This document shows, one piece after another, positions 47,645-61,200 of a stretch of 64,000 nucleotides of DNA. The DNA lies in NCBI GenBank assembly GCA_964019695.1, contig OZ026524.1:67110223-67174222 (forward strand). Direction: 5' to 3'. Made by a program: the position numbers and the translations under genes. A model generated the notes under the pieces. It was not told the DNA's origin, made no database searches, and was given only the letters and a program-made list of their open reading frames with translations. Within the stretch, counting starts at the first letter, position 1, and each line of letters starts with the position of its first letter. The DNA is from Loripinus fragilis (Eukaryota > Mollusca > Bivalvia > Lucinida > Lucinidae).

Positions 47645-49150
47645 AATTTGAAGCTGCAACTTGATTTTATAATGTTACTGGAGCCCACCAAAGACGACAG
47701 ATAGAGGAAAAATGGTTGCCTTTATCCTCAATCAATTTTAAAATGGCTGTCTTTGATGACAGGTCGTGAGTTTTAGTAGCTAATATTGATGACAGGTCAT
47801 AATTTTAGAAATTACTTTAAATCAACATATTTCTCCAGTCTTTGTTCTCAACCGATAGCATATATTTTCTCCCATATTGCAATCAGGTCAAAATAATCTT
47901 TTCTGTCATTTGGCCAATTGATATTGAGCATAGGTAAACAGTCAAGATCCAGACCAAACACTGTAGAAGCAGGATCCATTCTGTTTCTTAGAGGATATTA
48001 ATACAAAACTAAGCTCAAAATTTATGTCTAGATCAGACATCATTTAGATGACAAATGGGTGTATCCAATTTTCAGTAAATCCTGAGTTTTGTTATTTCAG
48101 TTATTGCAGATCTGGGGTTTTACGATATGGTTTGGTTTGGATTGTGTTACTTCCTGGACACTGCTCATGTAATTTTTATTCCAAACAGTATCAGTACCTT
48201 GGGACAATATTTCACTTCCACTATAAGACTCAACGGAAAGTTGCGAATCACTGTTATGGGTTGAATGGCAACATATGATATCCTTATCGTTCCCCACAGC
48301 TAACTATGTCAGCCTTGATTATGGTATGCAAGTTAACATCATTTGATGCTGAAAAATAAACAGGCATGGTGACTACTGACGTCTTGGCTGTTATCTATTA
48401 TGTTGTGCTTTGGAAACCAAAGTATTGGTTTTACAGATAAAGACTATGGATCACAATTTAGAAGACTTAGAGTTTGAGGACCCTTAGATGGATCCTTGTT
48501 GAACGTTTCTTACCTTATCTGTATGTCTCTACATTATTTGTGATATCAAAAGTCAATGGTTAACAATGGGTCAGCTTTGTTATATACTGAACAGTCACAT
48601 ACATTGGCCTATGGTTTTAGCTCCAAACAATTATCTTAAAACATTACTATGCATTTTTATTGCTTGACAGACAGCAGTCAGCCATACACTTAGAGGATTT
48701 CATGCCATCATTAATGGAAGATTGATCAAACAGTGACTGAAAATGCACCAAAGAGTTTAAAATGGGCAATGTACTTGTGTAGGCACATCATTTTGATTCT
48801 CATAATAGGCAAAAGTCATCAAGCAAAATCTGTATGAACATTATGTCTGGCATTACTTGATTACCAGGAATGGATTTCATATAATTATTGTTTTTTATCT
48901 AAACTTCATTCCACACCTAATGCCGGTGCTCTTGCTTGTGAATTCAATAAATGACCTGAGTTTACCTCTTTGGATAATTTCCGCCTGTATTCTCAGTTAT
49001 TACGTAACAGAAGCCACACAGTTAGCATTCAGTGGCACGCTATTTCCGGTTTCGATGATAGACGGTGTGTACGACAATAAAAGATAGATACATGCAACCA
49101 TATTATGAGTTTGCCTGTACAGAACGCTGCACAGGACAAAGTTGTGAGAC
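47645..49150. other. Intron-like duplicated sequence, no gene recognised
   Basis: Collinear with 34.42-35.93 kb. Confidence 0.45.
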
Positions 49151-49155
49151 GCAAT

Positions 49156-49350
49156 TACTGTCCTGCCAGCCAATAGTGACAGTGACATCACGTTTTGTTT
49201 ACAAAGTTATCAGGGATTTATAATCGATAGATCACTTTTGTATTAATGATTTATTGATTCGCGTAAGCTCAAGTGAAGTGTACACGTTAGTTTTTTACTT
49301 AGCGTAAATAAAGTATTACGTCACTGTCAATCTTGGTTGGCACGACAGTA
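49156..49350. mobile_element. MITE family B, copy 6
   Basis: Paralogue of the copy at 35938, same ends. Confidence 0.8.
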
Positions 49351-49382
49351 CCATGTAAGATTTTACTTTGCTTACATCATTT

Positions 49383-49579
49383 GAGCCCCTATGCGACAAA
49401 ACCTGTCTTTGGGGTTCCGGACAAAGAGACTAAAACCAGTCTCCTCAGCTACAAAGACTAGCTAGAAAACTGAAATTTCGCTTGTAGCAAGCCAATTAGA
49501 CTGCTCAGATGCTTAGGCTGGTCTACGCCTGTGTTGTTCGCAAACCCCCGAAGACAGGTTTTCTCCCGTCGAGGCCCAT
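49383..49579. mobile_element. MITE family C, copy 4
   Basis: Paralogue of the copy at 36164. Confidence 0.7.
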
Positions 49580-49895
49580 TTTTAAGAGCATGTACAGATT
49601 ATTTTCAATAATGCGAATCACTATGACTAGAAATACCTGGTAAAGTCAAAGTAAATTTTGAAAAAAATATTACTTGTCTTAAGGGCACATGAATTGAATC
49701 GTAAGAAAATAACCACTCTACCATATATATGATATACATTTGTACATTGATAAAAAAGCTTTACTTAATTGGTTTTCTTGTGCCCAGTTAACACAATTTT
49801 CAGTTATGCCAGGACGTGTGTTGAACTAATACTGAGCAAGGGATAAAGTGTATTGCTTAAGCCAACACTTATAAAAAGTATAAATAGTATGTGTT

Positions 49896-50791
49896 TTTAT
49901 GCCCCCGCCATTTTTAATTACGGGCCATATAGCATTACCCTTGTGCGTACGTCCCGTACGTCCCGTACGTACGTCCCATCCCGTATGTATGTCCAGTACG
50001 AAAAATGGTTTCTGGGCGATATTTTTTGAATACATAATTGTATTGGATTCATATCTCATACACAGGTACAGTGTATATAATAAAAAATACAGGTCAAGTT
50101 CGATTACGGATAAAATCCACCTATTATTATCAGAGTTATGGCCCTTGATCTCCGTTAGAAAAATGGTTTCCGGGCAATTTTTTTTAATACATTGGTGTAT
50201 TGGATTCATATTTCAGACACAGGTATATAATCATAAAATACAGGTCAAGTTAGATTAGGGATAAAATCCACTTATTATTATCAGAGTTATGGCCCTTGAC
50301 CTTAGTCAAAATTTTGTTTTCGCTCAATATCTTAAAAATGAATGGATGGAATTTAACAAGATTTTGCATACACTTTGATATTGATGAGATCTAGGTTGGG
50401 ATTGTTTTGTGGCAATATATGCAAATTTATAAAAGAGTTATGGCCCTTGACTCGTGCGAGATTTTCGTATCAGCTCAATATCTCAAGACTGAATGAAGGG
50501 AATTGGATAAAATTTTGCACATGGATAGATATTGACAAAATCTGGGTTGGTATTGTTATGCATCAATTGGTGCAAATTTGCCTTTAAATCATGTTAGAAT
50601 TTTTTTCTGCTCCTTGTTACAAGAATGAATAGATGGGACTTGACAAACTCTGTAAAAATGTCAGCATGTTGACATGTTACAAAACCAGCCTAGATTTTGT
50701 CAATATTAGTGATTAGTCATATCTGGGAGACTTTTTCTCTCATACATGGCCCCCGGGCGGGGGCATCTGTGTCACACTGACATAGTTCTAG
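49896..50791 (+). mobile_element. Pearl/Helentron-like non-autonomous element (unit 2)
   Basis: Same layout as 36678-37588, with a better-preserved end: perfect hairpin GCCCCCGGGCGGGGGC (about 50750-50765), then GTGTCACACTGACATAG and TTCTAG. One core repeat is shortened. Confidence 0.68.
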
Positions 50792-50799
50792 TTTTTTGT

Positions 50800-50996
50800 T
50801 TGTTTGATTTGCTTCTTTACGTCCCAGTCAACAGTTTTTGTTATGTCGGGACGGGTATTTCTGGGTTGAATCAGTATTAAACAAGGATAAATGTGTCTTG
50901 CACAAGGACACACCACAGTGACGCCGGTGAGGCTCGAACCCGCAGCCCCTCAGTCTCCAGTAAAGCACTCTCCCACTGAACCACTGTGTTCCCTAG
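50800..50996 (-). mobile_element. tRNA-derived SINE of the second family (unit 2)
   Basis: B box is GGGTTCGAGCC on the minus strand, closer to consensus than in unit 1. Same A box and body. Confidence 0.72.
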
Positions 50997-51222
50997 TAGT
51001 ATGTTTATTTACTTAACCCATTGTAAACTAATAATTCAATCCCTCTAATTTGATGCAATGAATCTGAACTGGTCTTTCGTACATAAAAAGGGGTCACATG
51101 ATATATTTTCTAAATAAAGATTTTCCTTTATTGAATTTCTAGAATATTGTTTTATCTTTGCAAGCAGTGCAGATCCCGATGGAATTCGGCATACAGCGAC
51201 TTTTTATATTATAATGACATTT

Positions 51223-51443
51223 GAGCCAGTGCATGAGATTTCCAACAATGTGGTATATGCGACTTGTAAAGCCTCAGATCAGCCTGCGCAAACACGCAGT
51301 CTGATCAGAGCCTTTTCTTGTCGCTTGAATATTCTATGAGTGTTAAGCTACTGACTGAACATCATTTGGAGTTTCTAAGCTTAAAAGGAGGCTGCACAGG
51401 TTTGTCCGAGTCTACACATTGTTTGAAATCTCATGTCACGGCT
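51223..51443. mobile_element. MITE family A, copy 3
   Basis: Paralogue of 38020-38240 with the same ends. Confidence 0.8.
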
Positions 51444-52059
51444 CATTTCATCTCAATCTTTATAGTTTGCTTAAGTACAAGATTATGCGTTTTCAGTGTC
51501 ATAGGTTTAAGCTATAAGACAAGATTCAATACTATATTTATATGTTTTATATACTGGTGACTCCTAAAAGCGTTCTTTTGCAAACAGTAAAATCCCAGAT
51601 GAAATGCCGCATCATGCCACATTTTATCAGGGTGTACATGGTTCGCTCCGGCAAAAAAAGACTTTAGAGACAGATATGCATTTCTTTTTGGATTTTTTTC
51701 CCTGTGATCCCTCGATATGTACAATAGTAAATTCCAAGGCTATTGTATCAAACGGGAATGAATAAGTCATCATTGAATAAAGGGTTAACTCCCATATCTA
51801 AAATATATCTGAAAAGAGGCTTGTTGCTCGATGAAAAACACAAATGTTAAAGGAAAATGACAATATTGCAATACCATCATTTGGTCCTGAGGTTTAAAAA
51901 AGTCATACTACATTTGTCTAATGCTCAAATCAATAAGCATGAAATATGATACCTGGGGTTTTAAATATATACTACATTTGTCTTATGCTCAAATCAAGCA
52001 TCATTCAATATGATGCCTGTGTAACAGGCCTGAATTTCCCAACAGTCAGTTTTGTCCCT

Positions 52060-53960
52060 GGGGAAAGAATGGGCCGCCAAATTCTTTCCCCGAGGAAATT
52101 TCAGGCCACCCCATTCTTTACGCACCCAGTCATTTCCCTCTCCCTAATTATTTTCAAAATTCATAATACATATTTATTATTATTCAAGAAACTTGAAAGC
52201 CGCCATTCTATTACCGACAGGACACATACAATTTGCTGTTTTGTTGTGATTTGAAGGGTGGGGAAAGAATGGGCCATCCTGGTCTTTCCCACCTCCACAT
52301 TTTCTATTAATTACTATTCATCTTTTAAATCTATGCTAGTCTTTCACTGTATCTTAACATCTATAAATGAACTAAAACAAGGAGACAATAGTATTTTGGA
52401 ATCATCAAGTTAATTGTTCCTTCTAAATAGTGGGATGAGGAAAGGCCAGGCCAGCCCATTCTTCCCCCCCCCCCAAAAAAAAAATTGTGCGTTCCTTACT
52501 ATTTATCTTTTTAGGTCTTTTCAGTTCTTTCGCTGTTTCTCAACACTTATAAATGAGACATAGGAAAGAGAAACTCAAGTTTTCAGACAATTAAGCTACA
52601 TGTAATTGGTTCTTCTAAATAAAGGGGTTGGGAACGACTGGGTTGACCCATTCTTTCCTCCCTTCTAAATGTTCTGACCTTGTTATACTGAACAAAAATG
52701 AAAACGCTACACTACAATTATCTATATTTTGCGAGAAAGTGTTGGACAAAAGTATTTACTAAAGCTTAATAATTTTTCCCAAACATCCAGCGAACAATTC
52801 GTCGAAACTTCACCAATTTGTCTTGTTTGGTGTCTGAGTTATGCTCCTTTAAGTGTTTAAAGCTTTATTTATTAGATATTGCTATTGTGTATGCGCAAAT
52901 TAAAATTGTTAAACTTATCAAAGATGATCACAATAGTGTTGTATAAAAACACAAGAAAACTGATTAATCACTTGAAACAAGCTCAGAAATCGATTTCAAA
53001 TTTATAAAATTTGTAAAAAAAATTGAAAATTGTCTCCCTTTGACAAAAAAATATTAAATGTTTGGTAATCCTCGATTAATCACGATTTTCGATATTTTTC
53101 TTTTACCAAATCAGGTAGACCTCTCAGCACATTGTTTCTACCATTTCTCGATTAGTAATGACCTCATACTAAGATGCAACATCACATTGATTTTCTATGG
53201 AGATTTCAGTGTTAAAATTTCAAACTTGGCAATTTGATGCAAAACAACCCTTTTTAAGATTGTTTTTCTAAACGATCAAAACACACTTGAGATAAGTCTT
53301 TCACATTTCTGGTTGTCAAATGTCTAGACTACCATTTCGTGCAGTCGAATCTCGCAGGTAGTAGATTTCTGAAGACCTAAACTGTGTGAGATTTCTGTTT
53401 AAATTGGCAAACTGAAAAATTGAACCCCTGTCACATGTAAATAGCTTTCATGCGTTTCCTCGTGACAACATCTGTAAAACTCTTACTGTTATGCATTTCC
53501 CAGTATTTGGACATTAAGATAAACTTTTATTTGCATTCTTGGTTTGCATAATTTTGTATACAGATGACAAACAATTCAGGTGAAGTGTTTTCACTTTTGT
53601 TCAGTATATTTATCTTTCAGTCATTCAGTTTATGCTAATCTTTCACTGTATCTGAACACTTATGAATGACTTATACCAAGCAGAAAATTATTTTTTCAAA
53701 CCATTAAGCTAAATGGTTCTTCTAAATAGTAGGATGGGGAAAGACTGGGCCTGCCACTTCTTTTCCCCCTCAAAAATGTTCTGACCTTTCAGTTTATCTT
53801 TCAGTAGTTCAGTTTATACGCTTTCACTGTATCTGAACACTTATGACTGGGCCAGCCCTTCTTTCCCCCTCCAAAATGTTCCTACCTTTCTATTTATCTT
53901 TCAGTCTTTCGATTTATGCTACTGTTTTACTCTATCTGAATACTTATGAATGACAGAATC
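52060..53960. repeat. ~185-bp tandem/dispersed array (unit 2)
   Basis: Counterpart of 38.85-41.0 kb. About two monomers are missing near 53.84 kb, where CACTTATGACTGGGCC joins two monomers directly. Confidence 0.75.
52686..53606. mobile_element. Tc1/mariner-type non-autonomous element (unit 2)
   Basis: Same inverted ends and TA flanks as at 39486. Longer by about 36 bp, mainly an extra stretch near 53.44 kb. Confidence 0.8.
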
Positions 53961-54029
53961 AAACTTTCAAATTTTGCATGCAGGCAGAAGAGCAATAGAT
54001 ATGAAACATTTCAAACGGGATTTTAGTTT

Positions 54030-54480
54030 GAAGGCCTGGGTTCGATCCCCTGGGGTGGACTTAGGGGGTATGGCCGAGGCCAAAAGAAAACTTTTTAGTA
54101 TATGGCCATAATGCATATCAAATCAAAGCTAACGACGCATGCAGCAACATGGTAGCAAATATTTTGCCCACGGACACGTCCACGACCCAGGGTTTGGGGT
54201 CAAAAGGTCAAACCATATCTTTTTCAGAAAGTAGTCATGTTTCATATCAAATTAAAGGGAATTGAACACAGAGCACCATGAAAGCAAATATGCTGTCCTT
54301 ACACACACACACACGATCCCTGGGGTGGGGTCAAAAGGTCAAATAGTTTTTTTTCTTTTCTGAAAGTGGTCATGTTGCATATTAAATCAAAGTGAAAGAA
54401 GTGTAGACCAACATGCAAGGTGACACTCTGAATTTACACACACCCTTGACCTCTGGGGTTGGGTTAAAAGGTCAGATATT
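54030..54480. repeat. ~125-bp tandem repeat (unit 2)
   Basis: Counterpart of 41060-41500, with a longer CA run. Confidence 0.65.
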
Positions 54481-55070
54481 GAAATTGTGCCAACGCAAGA
54501 ATATTTCTTATCAAACTAAGCACTAAAACTATACTTGGCTGGCATTTGTTATGATCTGAATGATACCCAAGGTGAACTTAGGGTTTAGATAAATGGGAAA
54601 TATGTTTTTACGTGTTTGTCTAAAATAACCCTTTGTCGGGGGATATAAACTCGACGAATTTGTCTTGTTTTTCAGTATATTGGTTTATGCGACTATCCTG
54701 AGAGAATCAAGTTTTCAAACCAAAAAATATTGAAACTGCCACCCCCCCCCCCCCTCCAAAGTGTCCAAACCTTTATTTTTATCTTAGTGAATTAATTATT
54801 CCAAATAGTGGGGTGGGCAAAGACTGGCCCATTCAAATAAGCGTTTTGAATTAAGATCATTCTCATTTTGTATTTTGAATAGATTAACCAACTATCATCA
54901 AATCCTTCTGCATCCTCTACACTTTAATGCTGTGTTGGGGGTAATAGGGTTATAATGCAGCTATTTCAGAATGATATTTAATTCGATTTAACGCCACAAT
55001 GACACATATATCATTTGTAAAGCCTTTTTCGAAAAAGTAATAGGAGGGGGGACTGACTGGGTGGGGAAAT

Positions 55071-55200
55071 AACTGACTACTAGTAGTCAGATCTTTCCTC
55101 GGGGAAAAAACTGACAGGTCAGTTTTTTCCCCAAGGAAAGATCTGACAGGTCAGTTTTTTCCCCGAGGAAAGATCTGACAGGTCAGTTTTTTCCCTAGGC
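55071..55200. repeat. Palindromic minisatellite, three copies (unit 3)
   Basis: CTGACAGGTCAGTTTTTTCC occurs three times at a period of about 40 bp. Confidence 0.88.
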
Positions 55201-55502
55201 TAGTCCATTCTTTCCCCGGGAAAAACTGATTAAGGAAAAACTTAACGTTACACCAGGTTTATTAATGGGTCTCTTTTTTTTAAATATCTAGGTATATAAT
55301 TGGGGATGGGTTTTGAATTTTCCGTACGTGCATGTCCGTACCTGTTTGACTTTCAAGTTACCCCCACCCCTTGCCTTTGGTCTGCAGGTTGGTCAGCATC
55401 TTCATACGTTTATGAAACGAAAACAAGGTTTCTTGTGACGAGGCCTATATCTTTATAATATATTAACTTTAAATGCACTGTCTTTATTATTCTTCACTAT
55501 AG

Positions 55503-55619
55503 CTATCTGTCATGAAAATCCATGTAACAACGGTGGAACCTGTTCTCCAAACGATGATGGGTCGTACGAGTGCGCCTGTTCAGAAGGATTCACGGGACAA
55601 CACTGTGAGGATAAAATAG
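55503..55619 (+). CDS. EGF-like domain exon E4
   Basis: 117 bp, phase 1-1. It differs from E2 by GGC to AAC (Gly to Asn after the second Cys) and CCA to TCA (Pro to Ser after the fifth Cys); the acceptor reads ACTATAG. The six cysteines and the O-fucose and O-GlcNAc consensuses are kept. An exon-end repeat follows at 55669 (83 bp later). Confidence 0.87.
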   Translation, partial: LSVMKIHVTTVEPVLQTMMGRTSAPVQKDSRDNTVRIK

Positions 55620-55798
55620 GTAATATTTTACTTGGCTTTCAACAATTTTCTTTAATACCATGTACAAAGGATTCAAGGGACAAAATTGAGAGGATTAAAT
55701 AGGTAACATTTTACTTGGCTTTCATCGGTTTTCTTTAATAACATGTACATATTTGAATAACTATAACTAGAAATATAACTATAACTTAATGAAAATAA

Positions 55799-56009
55799 TG
55801 TCCTGCCAGACAAGAGTGACAGTGACGTCATATTTTGTTTACAAAGTTATCTGGGACTTAAAATCGATAGATCATTTGTGTATTAATCCTATCCTGGATG
55901 GGATTAATACACAAGTGATCTATCTTTTCGCGTTGTTCAAGTTATTGTTATACTTAACAATTGTAAACAAAATATTACGTCAGTGCCACTCTTGGTTGGC
56001 ACGACAGTA
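55799..56009. mobile_element. MITE family B, copy 7
   Basis: Ends TGTCCTGCCAGACAAGAG and TCTTGGTTGGCACGACAGTA. The inner palindrome (ATTAATCCTATCC..GGATGGGATTAATAC) is still near perfect. Confidence 0.8.
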
Positions 56010-56269
56010 AATATGAATTTTATTTGTTGTATCTTTAGAAAGTAAACAAAACCCAAATAAACATGTTGCTTTTCTGCGTTTGCATGCCACCAGTCCGACC
56101 ATATATCACATGTGGTATTTCTGTATCGCATATTGCAATATAAGTTTTACGTGTTTGACCAGATGAACTTTAGTGTCACTGAAAAACAATCAACAGTAGT
56201 GACGCAAAAGCTTTTAGAACAACATACCAATATTCTAAATAGAGTCACGCTTTAAATCAACTGAGCCGA

Positions 56270-56395
56270 TAGATGTTGTAAATATTTCGCCTCTAGGGAG
56301 ATTCAAACCCATTGACACGGACAAAATCGCCTAACACTACCCCAGACATCGACGTTACCAACTACGCCATTGAGACTATCCTTAATATATAGATT
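56270..56395 (-). mobile_element. tRNA-derived SINE, copy 3 (unit 3)
   Basis: Paralogue of the 28.1-kb SINE: minus-strand GGCGTAGTTGGTAACGTC, GGGTTTGAATC, AGAGGCGAAATATTTAC. Confidence 0.7.
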
Positions 56396-57121
56396 CAATC
56401 AGGACGATTAAAAGCAAGGGGATCCGAGTTTTGTACCCCGCATTAGAAACAATATGGCGACAGTGACACCAGCCCCTCCAAAATTGAAAAGTTATATTTT
56501 TGCACCCAGATGAATTCGAACTTGCAATCCTCCAATACTATCATTCTCAGAGACACAGATGACATGTGCGTAGATCGCACACCTATCACCAGCTCTAATA
56601 TGCGAATAACACAAGTCCAACGACATTGCTTCTGAAGCATAAAATAGTATAAGATACTTATCATCCTGGCGCTGCTCCCTTCGATATTCTTTCTCTGCTG
56701 GCTTCTGCTCAATAACTTCCTTGACGTTACTCAAAATCGCACATAAACCCAACAGAATTTCTCATTTGGTCTGTCTAGCCTCGAATAACCATACAAAATC
56801 ATAAATGATGATTTATACTTGTTCTGAACAATTATTGCACCTAAATCAGGAGTTTCTTGACCTAACATGAGCTAAACTAAGGAAATTCCATGAATTTCTC
56901 GTGACGGTAAAGTGAGTTCCTTTATACCGTATTTGCTGTAATACATTTACAGAACACATGTACACTCTCTATAAATCCTACCTTTCTTAAATACTTGAAG
57001 AATCCAAATAAATATCGCATTGGTTAATAAATATATGTATGTTCATTAATTTAACCCATTTTATACTAATAATTTCATCCCTCTAATTTGATTCAATGTA
57101 TCTGGAATGGACTGTTGTTTA

Positions 57122-58286
57122 CTGATCCAAAATGAAAACTTTACATAGTATTCAAAAGTATATATTTTGATGATAAATTAAGTTTAGGGGTTAATTTTTT
57201 CGGTCATCGAATATTCAATGCCTTACCGATGTCTCTAAAAGAATTATTGGATGAAAATCATAAATTGCATTATTTTTATGAATAATTCAGTTCAGAGGGG
57301 TAAAAATGAAAATTTCTAAAAACAATTATACCAGTCACACAGATTTTGGAAGCAAGAAAATTTCTGACTGCGTGCTTTATATGATGTTAAAAAGATCATC
57401 AGTAACGAGTGTGACCTTCATTTTTACGAATGCTTAGCAGAATACGTCGTCTCATTGAATTTGCGTAACGTTGTATGAGCACGTTAGGGATACGTATGAA
57501 ATGCTAACAGAGGTGCATATTGGAGTCATTTAACGCATCCTTTTGATGATTGGACCTGACCATCCAACCCAATTCATCATATGCGTGTTTTGGGATTCAT
57601 GACCGGGGATGAAGCAGGCCGAGGCAAGCGGTTGACGTTATTTTTAGCATGGAATTGTGTGGTTATTTAAGTGTTGTGTGAGGTCTTGCATTGTCATGCT
57701 GGACAATGCCAGGTCCGTTATTTTGCACGAAATGACTAATTATCTTTTGTGCATGAACCCCATAAAGACAAGCAATATTGTTTGCCATTTAAAACGATTA
57801 CGTGGATGAGTTAACGTGTTAACGCGATAAGGACGTAACGTCGGCATACATGCTGTTCTGTTGTACCGGTTCATTAGAAAGTAAATAGTCTGTCTAGAGC
57901 AGCCATATTGATGCGCGATATCATTTACCGTAGACCCCGCCTTGAGCACGCCAATAACTTGGTTTCTTCGATCTTTTGAAAGACGTGCCGTCACTAAATG
58001 GAAGCTTTTTGTAACAAAAAAATATTTTTATAAACAGTACTCAGCTGCAAATTTTTTCTTGTCGGTTAAAAGCTGTTAATGGACCACCCATTCCTCAGCA
58101 TGTGCAACGTCAGGAACACGTTTTCAGGCGTTGACACTTGAATAGACCTGGGATTTGAATAGAAATTGCATAATCGTTATCTGCGGCGAAGTCTCGATAA
58201 GCATGCGTAAATCTTACAACGACATGTATACTTACAAAACAGTTATTCAAAGAAATAAAGTGTAAAGTTTTCATTTTGGGTCTGTG
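57122..58286 (-). mobile_element. Tc1/mariner-family transposon (unit 3)
   Basis: Paralogue of 28948-30149, at the same position and with the same ends, 1165 bp. Confidence 0.85.
57540..57994 (-). pseudogene. Tc1/mariner transposase, inactive (unit 3)
   Basis: The N-terminal Met is visible (MTARLSKDRRNQVIGVLK), followed by the helix-turn-helix (STVNDIAHQYGCSRQTI). A deletion of about 33 bp removes the linker between YNRT and the PYRVN word. The downstream catalytic part has the same SPV change as in unit 1, so the transposase was already dead before the copies separated. Confidence 0.82.
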
Positions 58287-59822
58287 TACATATATCAAGG
58301 ATAACAGGATTGAATTTCTTAAAAGTATACGAATTTCCCATATTCTTGAATATGTACATAATCTTTGTTCAATACGGAATTCAAATCTATGTTTATATCT
58401 TTAAGTCAAGAAGATATTCAAAGTAAAGAAATAACCTTTTAAATTCTAGGGACTCCTAAATGCGTACTTTTGCAAACAGTAAAACCCCAGATGAAATGCA
58501 GCATTATGGGACATTTCATCAGGGTTCTCACGGTTTGCTCAATTTTAATCTGTGACCCCTAATTCATTATTGCATAAGTATTAAATCTCATATTTAAAAA
58601 CATCTCTGAATATTTTTTTTATTTGAAAAGTAATTTGTTGCTTGTTGAAAACACACATTTCAAGGAGAAAACGACAGTATTGCAATGCTATCATCTGGTC
58701 CTGAATTTTACAAAAATATACTACATTGCTCCTTTGCTCAAATCAAATGAGCGCGAAATTTTGATCGTAAAATATCTTTCTTTTTTGTGTGTGAGTTAAA
58801 AGACTGTCACACCTTATCAGATAATGCTAGTGGACGTATAACCGACAGTAAAATTTTCTGTCCACTTGTGTTTGTTCACATGCATTTCTTGTCAATTCTT
58901 AGTGCTGTGGGTGCCTTCCGTGTCAGGTAATATTCATTTTGTCAGGTCTTATCAGTTGGCAAGTTTTGGACATGTTCAAAATTTCAAACGGACGAAACTG
59001 GATAAAGATGTCCGGTGGATGAACGTTTCTGGTGGGTTTATATGCTTATCCAAAATGGAACTCCGGTTTTATGCCTTTAAGCTCTGAGTGCGGGAATTGG
59101 CTGCAGCTTACTTTAATTAGCTGTACTATTTTCATAGTATCATGCCGATGTCATCTGTTTGTCATTAAAAGATATAATTAGAGTACTGATAAAAATATAT
59201 GTTTAAAAAAAATAAAAATAAATGATGCAACCTTTATGATATTGACTATATATCATATACAACTTACCTTAAAATACCCAAATGGAGATTGGGAAGTTTG
59301 AAGTAGATATCACATGACTGATGGTAGATATCATCAGGACTGTGGTAGTATTATATTAGCTACAATCCTGCCTCCTGCCACAGAGTAAGAGTGACATGTC
59401 AATGACATCAACTGGGGTCCTTTTCAGTCCAATCTTTCAATTCCTGTTTAAAACACATTGCGCCAAAACACTTACTATTCATAAGTGTTAAACATGATAA
59501 TAAAATAGCTAGTTAGTGCACATCAACCATGGCTGATCTTAATTACTTTATACTTGATAATTCGTTTACGGCAATCCATGTATTTACAAATCAAAAATTG
59601 TGCAGAATTGAAAATAGCCTCTGCAAAATTTTCCTTATTATACTGTTGAACTTATTTATTACCAGTATGCTAGCTATCATTGGATCGGACTTGGGACCGA
59701 GCTGTTTCAGTAGCAATTGACATCGTTTTATACCACTATCACAACCAAAACAAGGACCCTTAAACGTTTTTATGGCCGGCCAAAACCCTTGGTTCATAGC
59801 AATGAGCCTATTGTTATAGCCC

Positions 59823-59825
<3 letters not shown>

Positions 59826-59892
<67 letters not shown>
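59826..59892. repeat. (AT)n microsatellite at the end of unit 3
   Basis: About 67 bp. Similarity to units 1 and 2 stops here. Confidence 0.95.
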
Positions 59893-59894
<2 letters not shown>

Positions 59895-60447
59895 AGATAA
59901 GTGAATATAACTAGAAAAGTCATAAATACATTGTATAATAACCATGGCATCAAGATGATTAGATACAAGAACAAAACCATATCCAAACAAACATATCTGT
60001 TACATAGACAAAATACATATCAGCAAAATATTAACCAACCTTTCCCTTTCCACACAAATATGTTTGCCAATTAGTGAAAGGACGCTGGTCATAGCACTAG
60101 ATTACAATAACACATAAATGGTTAAAAAATAATCACTGTTATGCCTCAGATTGGACAACAGGCATTGTCATATGTGAGGCAAAGGTGCTATATTATATCT
60201 AACACTTCTCCTGCTTAACCCAGATTTATATCTTTTTGGAGAAAATGTAGATTCAAAATCAGCTGGCTTCTTATTAGGCCAGCTGATCAGGATCCACACT
60301 GTTTTCCCTTATGCTTGAAAAGCATGCTTACAACTTTAATGTTGCAGGTTAAATAAAAAATGGGGAATAGTGTAGTAAATAAAGAAAATAAGCAGGACAA
60401 AGGTTGACCTGTCAAGACTTCTAGCTTTATTTTTTTGTCTTCTCCAG
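59893..60447. other. Intron-like unique sequence with a strong splice acceptor
   Basis: No coding signal, but it ends with a long pyrimidine tract (TTTATTTTTTTGTCTTCTCCAG, in pieces across 60425-60447) directly before an open acidic frame. A short GCCAGCTG/CAGCTGGC inverted repeat lies near 60260-60287. Confidence 0.6.
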
Positions 60448-61200
60448 AATGATGACAAGCAAAACAATGATGGAGTAACTGCCAATGATGACAAAATAAA
60501 TCTTGTACAAGTCATTCACTCAATTAAAGACTATGAATCTGAGGAGGATGACATGTCAAATACCGATGAGCCATTCACTGATGAGGACAGCGAAACAGAT
60601 CTAGAACAGTCATTTGAAAATTTATCAATTCTAGAAAAAGGACCTACAAATATTCATGAAAATAACATTGCTTCTGATATGTCAACTGTTGTAAATGAAA
60701 CACCAAATGAAATGCAAACTAGTAAAAACAAAACAAATGACCAGATGTCTGTAGAGTATGAAAATGAAATGTGTTTATTAGATGATGAAAACGAAATGCC
60801 GGAATAATCTATTGAATCAATTAGGAAGTTATTTTCATCTTTTGGATTCAGTAAATTTACTGTTCCACCACTGTTGTGCAGACACCCACCACCAGCTATT
60901 GGTAGAGATGATTATGTTTCTAAAATCAGAGAAATAGTAGATGATACTTTGATGAAAATGGGTTAGTTTGTAGATGAAAATAAAATGGTAAATAGGATTC
61001 TATGTGGTCCAGACAACAAAATTGGTAAATGTGTATTTAGTCTGATGGAAACAAATAGATTGTACAATGTTTTGTTGCCTGAATTCCCATTATTGCACCT
61101 TCGCAAATCAAAGATCACTGTCCTGTTTGGGGCATACAAGGATGCTGGAATTGTACAAATTCTGAAATACATGAGACATGAAAAAAGGAAGACTGGATGA
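60448..61200 (+). pseudogene. N-terminal acidic part of the FEN/XRN-like gene, interrupted
   Basis: From the acceptor at 60447 one frame runs through an Asp/Glu-rich low-complexity region (DYESEEDDMSNTDEPFTDED). It meets TAA at 60805 but continues meaningfully (IRKLFSSFGFSKF, RHPPPAIGRDDYVSKIREI), then meets TAG at 60964 and continues again (LLPEFPLLHLRKSKITVLFG, DAGIVQILKYMRHE). It ends at a TGA at 61198, where one base of slippage in the A6 run (61181-61186) would join it to the frame starting 61197. Two stops plus one frameshift argue for a pseudogene, unless these are sequencing errors or a haplotype-specific defect. Confidence 0.7.

Larger units (their letters stand above)
54908..59892. 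repeat. Tandem segmental duplication, unit 3 (partial, 5.0 kb)
   Basis: Starts at the same CTGCATCC junction as unit 2. It follows unit 1 through the EGF exon to about 56050, then skips about 6.5 kb and resumes at the equivalent of 27.88 kb, continuing to the (AT)n tract. It keeps the SINE and the Tc1/mariner insertion. Homology ends at the (AT)n tract. Confidence 0.9.

Noticed and set aside
49826..50258. Overlapping 127- and 119-codon frames on opposite strands (also 36678-37041)
   Set aside because: They fall in the core tandem repeats of the pearl-like element and mirror each other.
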